Shown: positions 43,817 through 53,204, counted from the first letter of the stretch. The stretch: 64,000 nt of DNA from Cupriavidus basilensis (GCF_000832305.1 NZ_CP010537.1:1674001-1738000); one strand, 5' to 3'. Made by a program: numbers and translations. Notes: a model not told the origin generated them from the sequence alone.

Positions 43817-44785
43817 CTAGAGATCCAGCACAAGCTTGCTGCCCTTTGCGCCTGAACAGCAGATCATCATGCGTTGATTCGACGCCTTTTCCGCTTCGCT
43901 GAGCACCAGGTCGCGGTGGTCCGGCAACCCTGCGAGCACGCGTACCTCGCAGGTGCCGCAAATGCCTTCCTGGCACGAGTAGGGCGGCTCGATGCCGGCA
44001 TTGAGCAGACAGTCGAGAATGGTCTGTCCGCTGGCTACCTCGATGCTGCGGCCACTGCGCACCAGTTCGACGGTGAAGCCGCCTGCGGTGGCGGCACTCT
44101 CGCGTGCAGCGAAGTATTCCCTGTGCACTCGCTCGGGCGGCAGGCCAGCGGTGGCTTGCTCGAAGGCGTCCAGCATGGGCAGCGGGCCGCAGCAGTAGAC
44201 ATGGGCGCCGGCCGGCAGCGCGTTGGTGATGGCGGGGATGTCGAGCATGCTGGCACCGGGCTCGCGGTCGAAGCTGAGTTGGAGCGTGGCCCCGGCATCG
44301 TCCCGCAGTGCCTGCAGGGTCTCGACGAAGGCGGCATTCTTGCGTGTGCGTGCCGCGTAGAAGAGCTGCCACGGCCGGCCCAGCGCCTGCAGGCGGCGGA
44401 TCATGCCGAGGACCGGCGTGATGCCGATGCCGCCGGCAATGAAGACGCTCGACGCGGCCGCTTCATCGAGCGGGAAGTTATTGCGCGGTGCACTGACGGT
44501 CAGGGTGTCGCCCGGGCGTAGCACTTCGTGCAGATAGCGCGAGCCGCCGCGGCTCTGCGGGTCCTTGTTGACGCCGATCAGGTAGCGGTGCCGTTCTTGC
44601 GGCGAGTTGAACAGGGAATAGTTGCGGATCAAGCCGTTGGGCAGATGCACGTCGATGTGCGCCCCGGCTTCGAACGGAGGTAGCTCCTTGTGCGGGGCTA
44701 CCGGCCAGAGTTCGTAGCTAAGGATGCCTTCCGCTTCCCAGGTAATGGATTTGACCCTGACTTGCAGTGTCTCGGTAATGCTCAT
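43817..44785 (-). CDS. PDR/VanB-type oxygenase reductase
   Basis: 322 residues in the order FMN/FAD-binding domain (RNYSLFNSP, flavin site), NAD-binding domain (GGIGITPVLGMIRRL, YCCGPLPMLDAFE) and C-terminal plant-type 2Fe-2S ferredoxin (CQEGICGTC and a distal MICC). This is the phthalate-dioxygenase-reductase arrangement: electrons from NADH to a Rieske oxygenase without a separate ferredoxin. The start at 44785 has GGGAG. Only one reductase gene serves the two oxygenase genes of the cluster. Confidence 0.94.
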   Translation of the reverse strand: MSITETLQVRVKSITWEAEGILSYELWPVAPHKELPPFEAGAHIDVHLPNGLIRNYSLFNSPQERHRYLIGVNKDPQSRGGSRYLHEVLRPGDTLTVSAPRNNFPLDEAAASSVFIAGGIGITPVLGMIRRLQALGRPWQLFYAARTRKNAAFVETLQALRDDAGATLQLSFDREPGASMLDIPAITNALPAGAHVYCCGPLPMLDAFEQATAGLPPERVHREYFAARESAATAGGFTVELVRSGRSIEVASGQTILDCLLNAGIEPPYSCQEGICGTCEVRVLAGLPDHRDLVLSEAEKASNQRMMICCSGAKGSKLVLDL

Positions 44786-44834
44786 GGGTGTCTCCCGGGG
44801 TGGGCCTGTGTGGGTTCGTGGCGGATGGCCCTGG

Positions 44835-46118
44835 CTAGATCTCGACCACGTCAATGTCCTTGAGCTTCACGCCCGTGGCTGCCTCGTAGGCGCGCTTGAC
44901 CTCGTCTGGCTGGCCGGCGTGAAAAATGAAGTGGAACAACAGCTTGTTCCACTTCGGATGGCTGGCGTACTGCTCCAGCGCCAGGCCCTCCAGGAAGAAG
45001 GCGCGCGAGTCGCAGGGCAGCATCACGCGATGGTTGGCCTGCGGATCGCGGATCAGCCCCTTGGGATCCCGGCCCTGCGCCACGGCGTCGATATCGTCGA
45101 GCAGGCGGCGGCGGATCATGGCGATGCCGCGGTCGCTGGCCCCGAGGTTCTCCTGGCTGCGGTCGGTGACACGGCCCTGGCCGACCCAGGCGATGATGTC
45201 CTGGTTGATGACATGGCTTGAGATCCATCGGCCGGTGCGCGCGTCGCGGATCGGACTGGTCCACGAAGGGATCACGGCTTGCTCGTAGGGCTCGGCCTCG
45301 CGCGGCACGCGGATGAAGGACCAGGTCACACTCAGCGTGTTCTCGTCGTCGACGGGAACACGCCATTCGATGTGGTCGCCAAGAAAGAACCCGTTGGGCC
45401 ACAGGCAGACGCGGCCGATGGTCCAAAGCGGGTGGTGCTCGTCCGTGTCTTCGCTGATGCGTTTGTAGAGAAAGCCGTGCTCGAATTCCTCGAAATCGAG
45501 CCGCTGGTGCCGTGGCGCGTAGCCTGCGGAATCGCCGCGCAGCCGCCGTCCCCAGTTGGCGTGCATCCACTCGAAGTGCACGGGATCGATGGAGTTTTCC
45601 TGTGCTTGCAGCCAGTTGCAGGGCACCTCGGCAAAAACCACCTGTACGAAGCCGTTGCGCCAGCTGAACGGCTCCCAGTCCGGTAGCAGGGGCGCTGGCT
45701 GTGGGCCCATATATGCCCATAGCATGCCAGCCTTGGCCTGGACCTGGTAGGCCTTGAGGCGCACGCGCGCTTTCAGCCTGCAATGCGGGTCGACCATCTG
45801 CTCGAAGGGCTGATCTACGCAGCGGCCCTGCTGGTCGTATTGCCAGCCGTGGTAGTTACAGCGCAGTCCGCATTGCTCGACGTAGCCGTAGGCCAGGTCG
45901 GCGCGGCGGTGCGCGCAATGCCGGTCAACCAGACCGTAGGTGCCGCTCAGGTCCTTGTAGAGCACCAGGTCCTCACCCATCAGGCGCACCGGTTTGATGG
46001 GGTTGCGATCCAGCTCGTCGATGCCGGCGATCGGGTGCCAGTGTCGCCTCAACACTTCGCCCATTGGCGTGTCTGGCCCCACTTGGGTCAGCTGACGATT
46101 CTTTTCCTCGCTAAGCAT
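44835..46118 (-). CDS. Rieske non-haem iron oxygenase, large subunit (first)
   Basis: 427 residues. Rieske 2Fe-2S ligands C68-x-H70 and C87-x2-H90 (DRHCAH and LRCNYHGW), then the mononuclear iron site ENSIDPVHFEWMH with His181 and His186 and a C-terminal Asp expected in the VINQD region. It is of the phthalate/phenoxybenzoate/vanillate-type one-subunit oxygenases. It should hydroxylate or demethylate an aromatic acid using the neighbouring reductase. It shows low resemblance to the second Rieske protein at 47166 and may handle a different step. Confidence 0.93.
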   Translation of the reverse strand: MLSEEKNRQLTQVGPDTPMGEVLRRHWHPIAGIDELDRNPIKPVRLMGEDLVLYKDLSGTYGLVDRHCAHRRADLAYGYVEQCGLRCNYHGWQYDQQGRCVDQPFEQMVDPHCRLKARVRLKAYQVQAKAGMLWAYMGPQPAPLLPDWEPFSWRNGFVQVVFAEVPCNWLQAQENSIDPVHFEWMHANWGRRLRGDSAGYAPRHQRLDFEEFEHGFLYKRISEDTDEHHPLWTIGRVCLWPNGFFLGDHIEWRVPVDDENTLSVTWSFIRVPREAEPYEQAVIPSWTSPIRDARTGRWISSHVINQDIIAWVGQGRVTDRSQENLGASDRGIAMIRRRLLDDIDAVAQGRDPKGLIRDPQANHRVMLPCDSRAFFLEGLALEQYASHPKWNKLLFHFIFHAGQPDEVKRAYEAATGVKLKDIDVVEI

Positions 46119-46143
46119 TGGCGTATTCCTGCAAATAAACCAG

Positions 46144-47127
46144 CTATTCCGGCTTGAAGCCGGAGGCCTTGATGATGGGTTCCCAGGTCGCGAGCTCCGC
46201 GCGCTGCCGGCGGGCCATGTCCTGTGCGTCGAGAAAGTCCGGCACTACCGCCAGGCGCTTCATCAGGAACTCGGTGGTTTGCGGCATGGACAGAATCTTG
46301 CGCAACGCCTGCTGCATCCGTTCCAGCTCGGTGCCCGGGGTTCCGGCGGGCGCCCACATGGCGGTCCAGCCGTCGCCGGAAGTCACGTTGATGCCTTGCT
46401 CGACCATGGTCGGGATATCCGGAGCCAGAGGCGAGCGCTTCGCGCTGAAAATTCCGATCATCCGCACCTTGCCGGCGCGGTGGTACTTGAGCATGTCGTC
46501 GAGCAACGTCACGGCCGCGGGCACGTGGCCGCCGACCAGGTCGTTGATCAGCGGCGGCGTGCCCTTGTAGGGCGCCACCGACAGCGCGATGCCGGCCGCC
46601 CTGGCGAACTGCATCCCGAGGAAGTGGTTCATGCCACCCAGTCCCGGCGTGCCAAAGACGGCGTTCTCGGGATGCTTCCTGACCCACTGTACGAATTCGC
46701 GCGCATTGCTGATGCCTGTATCCGTCCGTACCGCCATCCCCAATGGATAGGAGACCAGGCCGGCCACTGGCGCAAAGTCGCGCCAGAGGTTCCACTTGAG
46801 TTGCGGCCCGAAGACCAGTGTCTGGAAGGTCGGCGTTGCATTGGGGGCAATCATGTAGGTGAGGCCATCCGGCTTCGCCGCCATCAGCGCGTCCGCGGCG
46901 AGACGGCCGCCGACGCCGACATGGCTTTCGATGATGACCGGCTGCTCCAGGACCTGCGGCAGCCAGTCGGCGAAGTAACGGGCGATCGCGTCGGTGCCGC
47001 CACCCGGAGGAAGCCCCAGCAGGATGCGGATCACGGGCTTTCCCTGCATGCCGGCGTACGTCGCGGCAGGCGCGGCGAGGCCCGCGCACGCCGCCAGCAG
47101 CAGCCGGCGTCGGCGGTAGCTTGTCAT
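46144..47127 (-). CDS. Bug/TctC-family periplasmic solute-binding protein
   Basis: 327 residues. Exported (basic start RRRRLLLAACAG, cleavage about residue 25), with the Bug family marks LLGLPPGGGTDAIARYFADWLPQ and VGVGGRLAADALMAAKPDG, and TPGLGGMNHF. Binds a carboxylate ligand in the periplasm. No TctA/TctB membrane partners are encoded nearby, so it may work with a distant transporter or as a sensor. A second Bug protein lies at 55598. Confidence 0.92.
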   Translation of the reverse strand: MTSYRRRRLLLAACAGLAAPAATYAGMQGKPVIRILLGLPPGGGTDAIARYFADWLPQVLEQPVIIESHVGVGGRLAADALMAAKPDGLTYMIAPNATPTFQTLVFGPQLKWNLWRDFAPVAGLVSYPLGMAVRTDTGISNAREFVQWVRKHPENAVFGTPGLGGMNHFLGMQFARAAGIALSVAPYKGTPPLINDLVGGHVPAAVTLLDDMLKYHRAGKVRMIGIFSAKRSPLAPDIPTMVEQGINVTSGDGWTAMWAPAGTPGTELERMQQALRKILSMPQTTEFLMKRLAVVPDFLDAQDMARRQRAELATWEPIIKASGFKPE

Positions 47128-47165
47128 GCTTGTCTCCGTATTTTTCTTGTAACGGGGCGGATGGC

Positions 47166-48404
47166 TCAGGGCGTTAGCGTCAGCGTGCGCCAGTCGCTGC
47201 CTGCCGGCAGCACGCCACCGACGGAGGTCGCCTTGGCGTAGTCGAGATCGGGGTTGTCAGCCAGCGTCGGCGTCTTGCCCGCCGTGAACTCGCGCACGGA
47301 CTTGAGCAGAGCCTGCCGCACGCGCAGCACCGCACCATCGGCCGAGCAGAGCTGTTCGGTGGTGCGATCCACGATGGGCCCCTGGCCGATAAACATGGCA
47401 AAGTCTTCGGTGCCCAGGTGCTGCGGGAAACCGGTGGCATGGCCGCGTTTCATCAGGTCACGGTTCTGGCCCCAATTGTTCTCCGGCCCGCCCGGCGGGA
47501 GCGGCGGGAAGCCCCACACGTCGGGGGTGGCCGACATCACCGTCATACCCAATGGCCGGTGTGGGTTGAAATGCACGAACCACGCGCGGTGCGTGACGTC
47601 GTCCACCGGCGTCGAGAAGAACACCGTGCCAGGACCCTTGGCATCGGGGGCGCAGATGATGCCGTACCACGGCATGACGAAGTTGTTGACGCGGGCATAC
47701 ACCTTGTCGTCAGGCAGGGCACGAACGGCTGCGTAACGGTAGCCGTAAGGCATGTCCTCGAACTCCAGCCGCGGCGCTAGCGCCTGGGTCATGTGCAGGC
47801 GTTCGTTACCCGCGCCGGCGGTAATCTGCGTGGTGGATTCGTGCAGTACGCCGACGTGCGAAGAATCCATCGAGGCTTCCACGCCCTGCACCCAGTTGGT
47901 GGGCACTTCCTGGCTGGTGACCGAGCGCTGGTCTTCCGGCAGGCGGGTGAACGGCAGGTCGGGAAATCTGGGCGGGTGCTCGCCTTTGCCCAGCCAGACC
48001 CAGACAATGCCGCCGCGTTCTTCCACGCGATAGCGGTTGACGCGCACATGCTTGCAGAACTGCGACTGATCGCCCATGTGGTTCGGCGCTTCGATGACAT
48101 CGCCGCTGGTATTGAGCTTCCAGCCGTGAAAGATGCAACGCAGGCCGTTGTCTTCGTTGCGGCCCATCAGCAGGGAAGCCTTGCGATGCGGGCACTGCTC
48201 GTCGAGCATGCCAACGTGGCCATCGGTGGCGCGAAACGCCACGTAGTTGGTGCCCAGCAGCCGCACGCGCACCGGTGCGCCGTCCGCCACCAGCTTGGCC
48301 GAGGGTACAGCCGGGATCCAGTAGTGCTGGCGAATCATCTCGCCCATCGGCGCGCCGTTTTCCACGCGGGTGAGCAGTTCGTTGTCTTCGTGGGTCATGG
48401 CCAT
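47166..48404 (-). CDS. Rieske non-haem iron oxygenase, large subunit (second)
   Basis: 412 residues. Rieske ligands C71-x-H73 and C90-x2-H93 (EQCPHRKAS, LRCIFHGWK) and mononuclear iron ligands in ASMDSSHVGVLHES (Asp180, His183, His188). Similar to the vanillate/dicamba O-demethylase and phenoxybenzoate dioxygenase groups. It starts two bases after the stop of the amidohydrolase gene. Substrate unknown; an aromatic acid or ether is likely. Confidence 0.93.
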   Translation of the reverse strand: MAMTHEDNELLTRVENGAPMGEMIRQHYWIPAVPSAKLVADGAPVRVRLLGTNYVAFRATDGHVGMLDEQCPHRKASLLMGRNEDNGLRCIFHGWKLNTSGDVIEAPNHMGDQSQFCKHVRVNRYRVEERGGIVWVWLGKGEHPPRFPDLPFTRLPEDQRSVTSQEVPTNWVQGVEASMDSSHVGVLHESTTQITAGAGNERLHMTQALAPRLEFEDMPYGYRYAAVRALPDDKVYARVNNFVMPWYGIICAPDAKGPGTVFFSTPVDDVTHRAWFVHFNPHRPLGMTVMSATPDVWGFPPLPPGGPENNWGQNRDLMKRGHATGFPQHLGTEDFAMFIGQGPIVDRTTEQLCSADGAVLRVRQALLKSVREFTAGKTPTLADNPDLDYAKATSVGGVLPAGSDWRTLTLTP

Positions 48405-48406
48405 GA

Positions 48407-49411
48407 TCAGCACGCCTCGTCTTTGCGGAAAGCGCGCGAATAGACGCGGGTGCAATTGCACTCGAAGATGTTCCTGCGCTGTTGCTCGCTGAGCCAGTCA
48501 ATGCTCTCGATCACCGGCTTCATGTCGTCGTAGTCGCGCCCGGAAACCGGGTCGCGCGCGCTGCCGGTGCCCGGTTTCTCGGTGCCAAACAGCACATTGT
48601 CGGTGCCGGCCACCTTGAGCAGCAGCTCAATGGCTTCCTTGGAATAGTTGCAGGTGTCGAAATACAAGCGCTTGAGCTGTTCGTCGAAGCTCACCGTTTC
48701 GCCCTTGCGGACCGACCATGAGCGAAAACGTCCCATCTGGTAGGGAATCGCGCCGCCGCCATGTGCCACGACGATCTTCAGGCCCGGGTATGTGTCGAAG
48801 ACCTTGGAGCCCAGCAGCGAGACGATGGCAATGCTCTCTTCGTTGATGAACTTCAGGGTATAGGACTCGCGCGCGCTGCAGCTGCCGGCCGAGTGGATCA
48901 GGCCCGGTACGTCGAGCTGGGTCATGGCATCGTAGAGCGGATACCAGAACGGATCGCCCAGGCCGGGGGGCGTGGGGCCTTCGCCTTCGGTCGGATCGGG
49001 GTTGATCAGGCAGCCGACAAAACCGAGTTCCTTGACGCAGCGCTCCAGCTCGGGTACCGCGCGCAGCGCGGGCGATTCATTCATGTATTGAGGCAATCCC
49101 GCGACACCGCGGAAACGGTCCGGGAACAGCGCCACGAAGCGTGCGATCAGGTCGTTGCAATGGCGCGACCACAACTCGGTCACGCGGCCGGGCTTGACCG
49201 AGTGCATCTGCAGGTAGGGACGCGGCGAGATGAACTGCACGTCGGTGCCGACCTTGTCCATGCTCTGAACCAGTTCTTCGGCCACCTTGCGCACGGAAGC
49301 ATCCGGAACCTTCGGCGTGGTTGACGGGTTGGCACGGCCTCCTACCAGCTCCGCCATGTAGCGGAAGCTTTCTGGAGGCATGACGATATGCGCGTGGGAA
49401 TCGATGATCAT
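48407..49411 (-). CDS. LigJ-like amidohydrolase
   Basis: 334 residues, metal-dependent amidohydrolase-2 family. Metal ligands IDSHAHI (HxH at the N-terminus), PGLIHSAGS, VVAHGGGAIPY and FGTEKPG, in the same order as 4-oxalomesaconate hydratase (LigJ) of the protocatechuate 4,5-cleavage route. By family it would hydrate or decarboxylate a ring-fission product, placing it after the extradiol dioxygenase at 59477. It starts five bases after the RidA stop. The reaction here is inferred, not shown. Confidence 0.88.
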   Translation of the reverse strand: MIIDSHAHIVMPPESFRYMAELVGGRANPSTTPKVPDASVRKVAEELVQSMDKVGTDVQFISPRPYLQMHSVKPGRVTELWSRHCNDLIARFVALFPDRFRGVAGLPQYMNESPALRAVPELERCVKELGFVGCLINPDPTEGEGPTPPGLGDPFWYPLYDAMTQLDVPGLIHSAGSCSARESYTLKFINEESIAIVSLLGSKVFDTYPGLKIVVAHGGGAIPYQMGRFRSWSVRKGETVSFDEQLKRLYFDTCNYSKEAIELLLKVAGTDNVLFGTEKPGTGSARDPVSGRDYDDMKPVIESIDWLSEQQRRNIFECNCTRVYSRAFRKDEAC

Positions 49412-49416
49412 GAGGT

Positions 49417-49818
49417 TCAGCCTTTGGTTTCGCTGGCCACAACGGCCATGCATTCAAGTTGTAGCAACATGCCGTGCTGGAGGTCGTGTACGACGATGTG
49501 CCGCGCGGGACGGTCGAGGGGGTCCGGGAAGTGGTGCAGCCATTCACCGTTGACGGCCTCGCGCACGCTGTTGTCCTTCACGTAGACGGTGAGTTTGACC
49601 AGGTCAGCGAAGGTCGCGCCCCCGGCTTCAAGCAGCCGCTGCATATTCGAAAAAGCCAGTTCCGCCTGCGCGGCGGCATCTGCCGGCAGTCTGCCGGTGG
49701 CGGGGTCCTTCCCGGCTATCGCCGAGGAGCAGATGATGTTGCCCACGCGAGCGCCGACCGGAATTGGCGCGTTGTGCGCCAGGCCGGGGACATCTAGCGA
49801 GCGGAGCGTACGTGTCAT
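49417..49818 (-). CDS. RidA/YjgF-family enamine deaminase-like protein
   Basis: 133 residues of the RidA fold: KLTVYVKDNSVREAVNGEW and the conserved Arg/Glu motif near the C-terminus (PARHIVVHDLQHGMLLQLECMAV). Members hydrolyse reactive enamines/imines or related ring-fission products. In aromatic meta-cleavage clusters, RidA-like proteins sometimes act on aminomuconate-type intermediates. The start at 49818 has AGAGG. It is twelve bases after the GntR stop, so they are co-transcribed. Confidence 0.9.
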   Translation of the reverse strand: MTRTLRSLDVPGLAHNAPIPVGARVGNIICSSAIAGKDPATGRLPADAAAQAELAFSNMQRLLEAGGATFADLVKLTVYVKDNSVREAVNGEWLHHFPDPLDRPARHIVVHDLQHGMLLQLECMAVVASETKG

Positions 49819-49830
49819 GGAGTACCTCTG

Positions 49831-50544
49831 TCAGGGAGTGTCGCTGCTGGTTTCGCCTGCGAAGAAGTTCATCGGCACAGTGGCCAGGAACTCGGAAAAG
49901 CCGGTGGTGCCGGCGGGCACATGCAACAGCATCGCGGCACCAGCCTGCGGTTCGTCACCGGCCTGGATGGCGCGCGCGATCTCCTGGTGGTCGCTCAAAG
50001 ACTTGGCGATCTGGCTGCTGTTCAGGAAATCCTGGGTGCGGTAGCGCTGCAAGCGCCTGCGTGCCTGGCGGATATGCTCGGCCAGATACGTATTGCGGCA
50101 GCCTGTGTAAATCACCTCGTGGAACAGGGCATTGGCGGCCGCATAGGCTTGCTGGCTGCCTGTCTGCGCGGCTTGCCGGCAGTGGTGAATGCCCGCATCG
50201 AGCGCGGCGTGCAGGCTTTCGTCGCCACGCCGGGCGGCGAGCCTGGCGCACAGCGACTCAAGTTCTCCCACGTATTCGAGCATTGCCCGCACTTTGCTGA
50301 TTGAAAGCCGCGCCACGATTGCGCACTGGCGCGGCGCGATGTTGACCAGTTCGCGTGCCGCAAGCTGCTGCAAAGCTTCGCGGACAGGCGTGCGCGACAC
50401 GTTGAAGCGGACCGCCAGCGCTCGCTCATCCAGCGCACAGCCAGGCGCCAGGATGCCCTGTTCGATTTCTTCCCCCAGGGTGGCGAGAATGTCCTTGGCG
50501 AGGCCCGCGCGCGGCTCTGGATCGGCTGCCGCGGACAGGGTCAT
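49831..50544 (-). CDS. GntR-family (FCD) regulator, likely of the catabolic cluster
   Basis: About 237 residues. Winged helix with LDERALAVRFNVSRTPVREALQQLA and helical FCD domain, ending GTTGFSEFLATVP like the paralogue at 39447. The start is uncertain: ATG at 50544 aligns with the paralogue, an ATG at 50589 adds 15 residues, and the open frame goes to 50781. It is the first gene of the leftward operon and faces the rightward operon across about 500 bp with a 20-bp palindrome. An autoregulating repressor responding to the pathway substrate is inferred. Confidence 0.9.
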   Translation of the reverse strand: MTLSAAADPEPRAGLAKDILATLGEEIEQGILAPGCALDERALAVRFNVSRTPVREALQQLAARELVNIAPRQCAIVARLSISKVRAMLEYVGELESLCARLAARRGDESLHAALDAGIHHCRQAAQTGSQQAYAAANALFHEVIYTGCRNTYLAEHIRQARRRLQRYRTQDFLNSSQIAKSLSDHQEIARAIQAGDEPQAGAAMLLHVPAGTTGFSEFLATVPMNFFAGETSSDTP

Positions 50545-50661
50545 TCCCTCACTGGAGAGGGGGCGAGTGCGAACGGGGGGTGAAGTCATCAAACGGTTTG
50601 CATTGGGGGCCAAGGCCGGCCATCGCGCCGGGGTTGCTGAAAATATACAACAACAGAATTC

Positions 50662-50669
50662 TGGTATGC
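50662..50669. promoter_or_regulatory. TGGTATGC half-site in the gntR leader
   Basis: TGGTATGC, identical to half of the 50960-50979 palindrome, lies just upstream of the GntR start in an AT-rich stretch. Confidence 0.45.
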
Positions 50670-50949
50670 AAACAGAATATTTTTCGGAACGCGGAGAAAC
50701 AAGCGATTGCTGTGGGGTTGCCGGTCGGAAACAGCACTGAAACGAGATGCTGACGGCACTTGCGAAGCCGTCTACAGTCATCCTGTCTCTTCCAGAAATG
50801 CCTTATAAATAAAGGAATTAGCGATGTTGCGGGATCTGTGCCAAGATCGATTGAGTTCAAGTGGCGGCTGCTGAGCCGCACGCCGCGACGAGCCAGATTC
50901 ACTCAGGGAAATCACTGAGGCCTTGGTTTCAATACTTGCTTCTGGTGTA

Positions 50950-50979
50950 TTGAAAACACCATTGTGGTATGCCACAATG
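50950..50979 (+). promoter_or_regulatory. Divergent promoter with 20-bp GntR operator
   Basis: TTGAAA (50950-50955), 17-bp spacer, CACAAT (50973-50978) reading to the gene at 51046. A perfect palindrome CATTGTGG-TATG-CCACAATG (50960-50979) covers the spacer and -10, so a bound GntR protein would block polymerase. The rest of 50545-51045 holds no gene. Confidence 0.68.
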
Positions 50980-51045
50980 ATAAAACGCCGCGGTTGAGAC
51001 CTTTCTGGTCACGGCGGGAATCCCATCTCAAAAGGCCCTGTTCCC

Positions 51046-53196
51046 ATGCGCAGTCCAGCATCAGTCAGCGATCGTTCCGGTCTCGTCGCAATGACGGTAG
51101 ACCGTATCCTCAAGCCGCAATCGATCGCCATCGTCGGCGCGTCCGCGGACCCGCGTTCCTTCGGCGGTTTCGTGTTAGCCAACCTGGAGCGCTTCGGCTA
51201 TGCGGGCGCCATTCACCTGGTTAGCCGCGGCAGCAGCGAGATCAACGGCCGGGATTGCGTGAAGACGGTGGGGGAGTTGCCTGAGGGGATCGATCTGGCG
51301 GTGCTGGCGATTCCGGAGTCGGGTGTGCTCGAGGCCGTGCGTGGACTGGCTGCCCGGCACACGCATGCCGCAGTGTTGTTTGCCTCCGGCTATGCCGAAG
51401 CGGGTGAGGAAGGCCGGGCCAGGCAGGACGAGCTTGCCGCTGTGGCGCGTGATGCCGGGATGCTGCTGCTGGGACCCAACTGCATGGGTTTCACCAACTT
51501 CGAGGCAGGCGTACCCGTCACCTTCGAACCGGTACAGCCGTATCCGTGCGACGGCCGTCCGGGCATCGGCGTGGTTGCGCAAAGTGGTGCCATGGCGGCC
51601 AACCTGCGCGATGCTGTGATTGGCCGTGGCCTGCCGCTGACGGCGACGGTGTCGACCGGCAATGAGGCCTCGGTCGGCATCGAGGACGTGCTGGCGCATT
51701 ACATTGCAGATCCACAGACGCGAGTGATTGCGGTCTACGCGGAGCAGGTGCGTCGGCCGCAGCTTTTTCTGCAACTGGCGCGCCAGGCACGCGCCGTCGG
51801 CAAGCCTATCGTGATGCTGATGCCCGGCAAGAGCGCAAGGGCGCGCGAGGCGGCCCAGTCGCACACCGGCGCGCTTGCCGGCGATCATGCCACCGCCTCG
51901 GTGGCGCTGGCGCGGGAGGCGGTGGTACTGGTGGATTCCCTGGATGAGCTCTTTGACGCAGCGGCAATCTTGCTGCGTTTCCCGGTTCCGCCTGGCGGCG
52001 GGCCGGCTTTTATGACCGGGTCCGGCGCAATGAAGAATATTGCGCTGGACTTCTGCGACGGGCTTGGCTTGGAACTGCCCGCCCTGACAGAAGCAACGAC
52101 GCAGCGCCTCACCGGGATGCTGCCGGGCTATGCGGTAGCCGAGAACCCGCTGGACTACACCACGATCGGCGTACGGCAGCCTGGGCTGATCGGCGAGATC
52201 CTGCTCGCCATGCTGGCCGACGAGCACATCGGCAGCCTTGTGTTGAGCATCCCGGCCGGCCCGGAGGTGGCGCAGCGTGATAAAGCCGAGCATATCCTGC
52301 CGGCCATTGCACAGGCGGCCAAGCCGGCGGTGCTGGTAATCACCGGCGACAATGGCCCGATCGAGCCGTTCTTCGTGGACGCGATCCGTGCCAGCGGTGT
52401 GCCTTTCTTCCGCTCGCCCGACCGGGCATTGCGCGCCCTGGCGCGCGTGGCGGCTTACGGCGAGGCCTTGCAGCGTGCCGTGCGAGCCAGCCAGGGCGCA
52501 GCGCACGCGCTGCCGCTGCCGGCTCCCTTGCCGCCGTCGGGTGTGTTCGCCGAATACCAGGGCAAGGCCTGGCTGGCGGCCGCGGGCATCGCGGTGCCCG
52601 AGGGGGCGCTCGCTGGCAGCGCCGACGAGGCGGTGCGCATCGCCGCCCGGATCGGCTACCCGGTGGTCATCAAGGCGCAAGCCAGCGCGCTGCCGCACAA
52701 AAGCGATGTCGGCGGCGTGATCGTCGGCCTGGCTGACGAGGCGGCATTGCGGGCAGGCTGGCAGGAACTGCACGCGAACGTGTCATCGCACAGGCCCGAT
52801 CTGCAGCTCGATGGCGTGCTGGTGGAGGCGATGGGCGCGCGCGGACTGGAACTCGTGGTGGGCGCCAAGCGCGACGCCGACTGGGGGCCTGTGGTGCTGG
52901 TCGGACTGGGCGGCGTGTGGATCGAAGCCTTGAAGGATGTGCGCCTCATTCCCGCCGACATGGCCGAAGCCGACATCGTGGAGGAACTCGGGCGCCTGAA
53001 AGCCGCGTCCTTGCTAAAGGGTATCCGTGGCGCGGCTGCGGTGGACGTGCCGGCAGTGGCGCGCGTGGTGGCGCTGGTCGGCGAGCAGATGCGGGCCAAT
53101 CCCCAGATTACCGAGATCGACATTAATCCGCTGGTTGCCTATCCCGACCGCGTGCTGGCGCTCGATGCGCTGGTGGTCTGCAACCCAGCCGCCTGA
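51046..53196 (+). CDS. ADP-forming acyl-CoA synthetase family protein
   Basis: 716 residues in the order CoA-binding domain (about 20-115, SIAIVGASADPRSFGG), succinyl-CoA-ligase-like domains (about 150-440, with the phospho-His in QSHTGALAGD) and ATP-grasp domain (about 490-710, GYPVVIKAQASALPHKSDVGGV). The fused acetate/feruloyl/pimeloyl-CoA ligase type makes an acyl-CoA from a free acid with ATP. The start at 51046 has AAGG upstream. First gene of the rightward operon, suggesting it activates the incoming acid. Confidence 0.92.
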   Translation: MRSPASVSDRSGLVAMTVDRILKPQSIAIVGASADPRSFGGFVLANLERFGYAGAIHLVSRGSSEINGRDCVKTVGELPEGIDLAVLAIPESGVLEAVRGLAARHTHAAVLFASGYAEAGEEGRARQDELAAVARDAGMLLLGPNCMGFTNFEAGVPVTFEPVQPYPCDGRPGIGVVAQSGAMAANLRDAVIGRGLPLTATVSTGNEASVGIEDVLAHYIADPQTRVIAVYAEQVRRPQLFLQLARQARAVGKPIVMLMPGKSARAREAAQSHTGALAGDHATASVALAREAVVLVDSLDELFDAAAILLRFPVPPGGGPAFMTGSGAMKNIALDFCDGLGLELPALTEATTQRLTGMLPGYAVAENPLDYTTIGVRQPGLIGEILLAMLADEHIGSLVLSIPAGPEVAQRDKAEHILPAIAQAAKPAVLVITGDNGPIEPFFVDAIRASGVPFFRSPDRALRALARVAAYGEALQRAVRASQGAAHALPLPAPLPPSGVFAEYQGKAWLAAAGIAVPEGALAGSADEAVRIAARIGYPVVIKAQASALPHKSDVGGVIVGLADEAALRAGWQELHANVSSHRPDLQLDGVLVEAMGARGLELVVGAKRDADWGPVVLVGLGGVWIEALKDVRLIPADMAEADIVEELGRLKAASLLKGIRGAAAVDVPAVARVVALVGEQMRANPQITEIDINPLVAYPDRVLALDALVVCNPAA

Positions 53197-53204
53197 GGAA
53201 TCCC

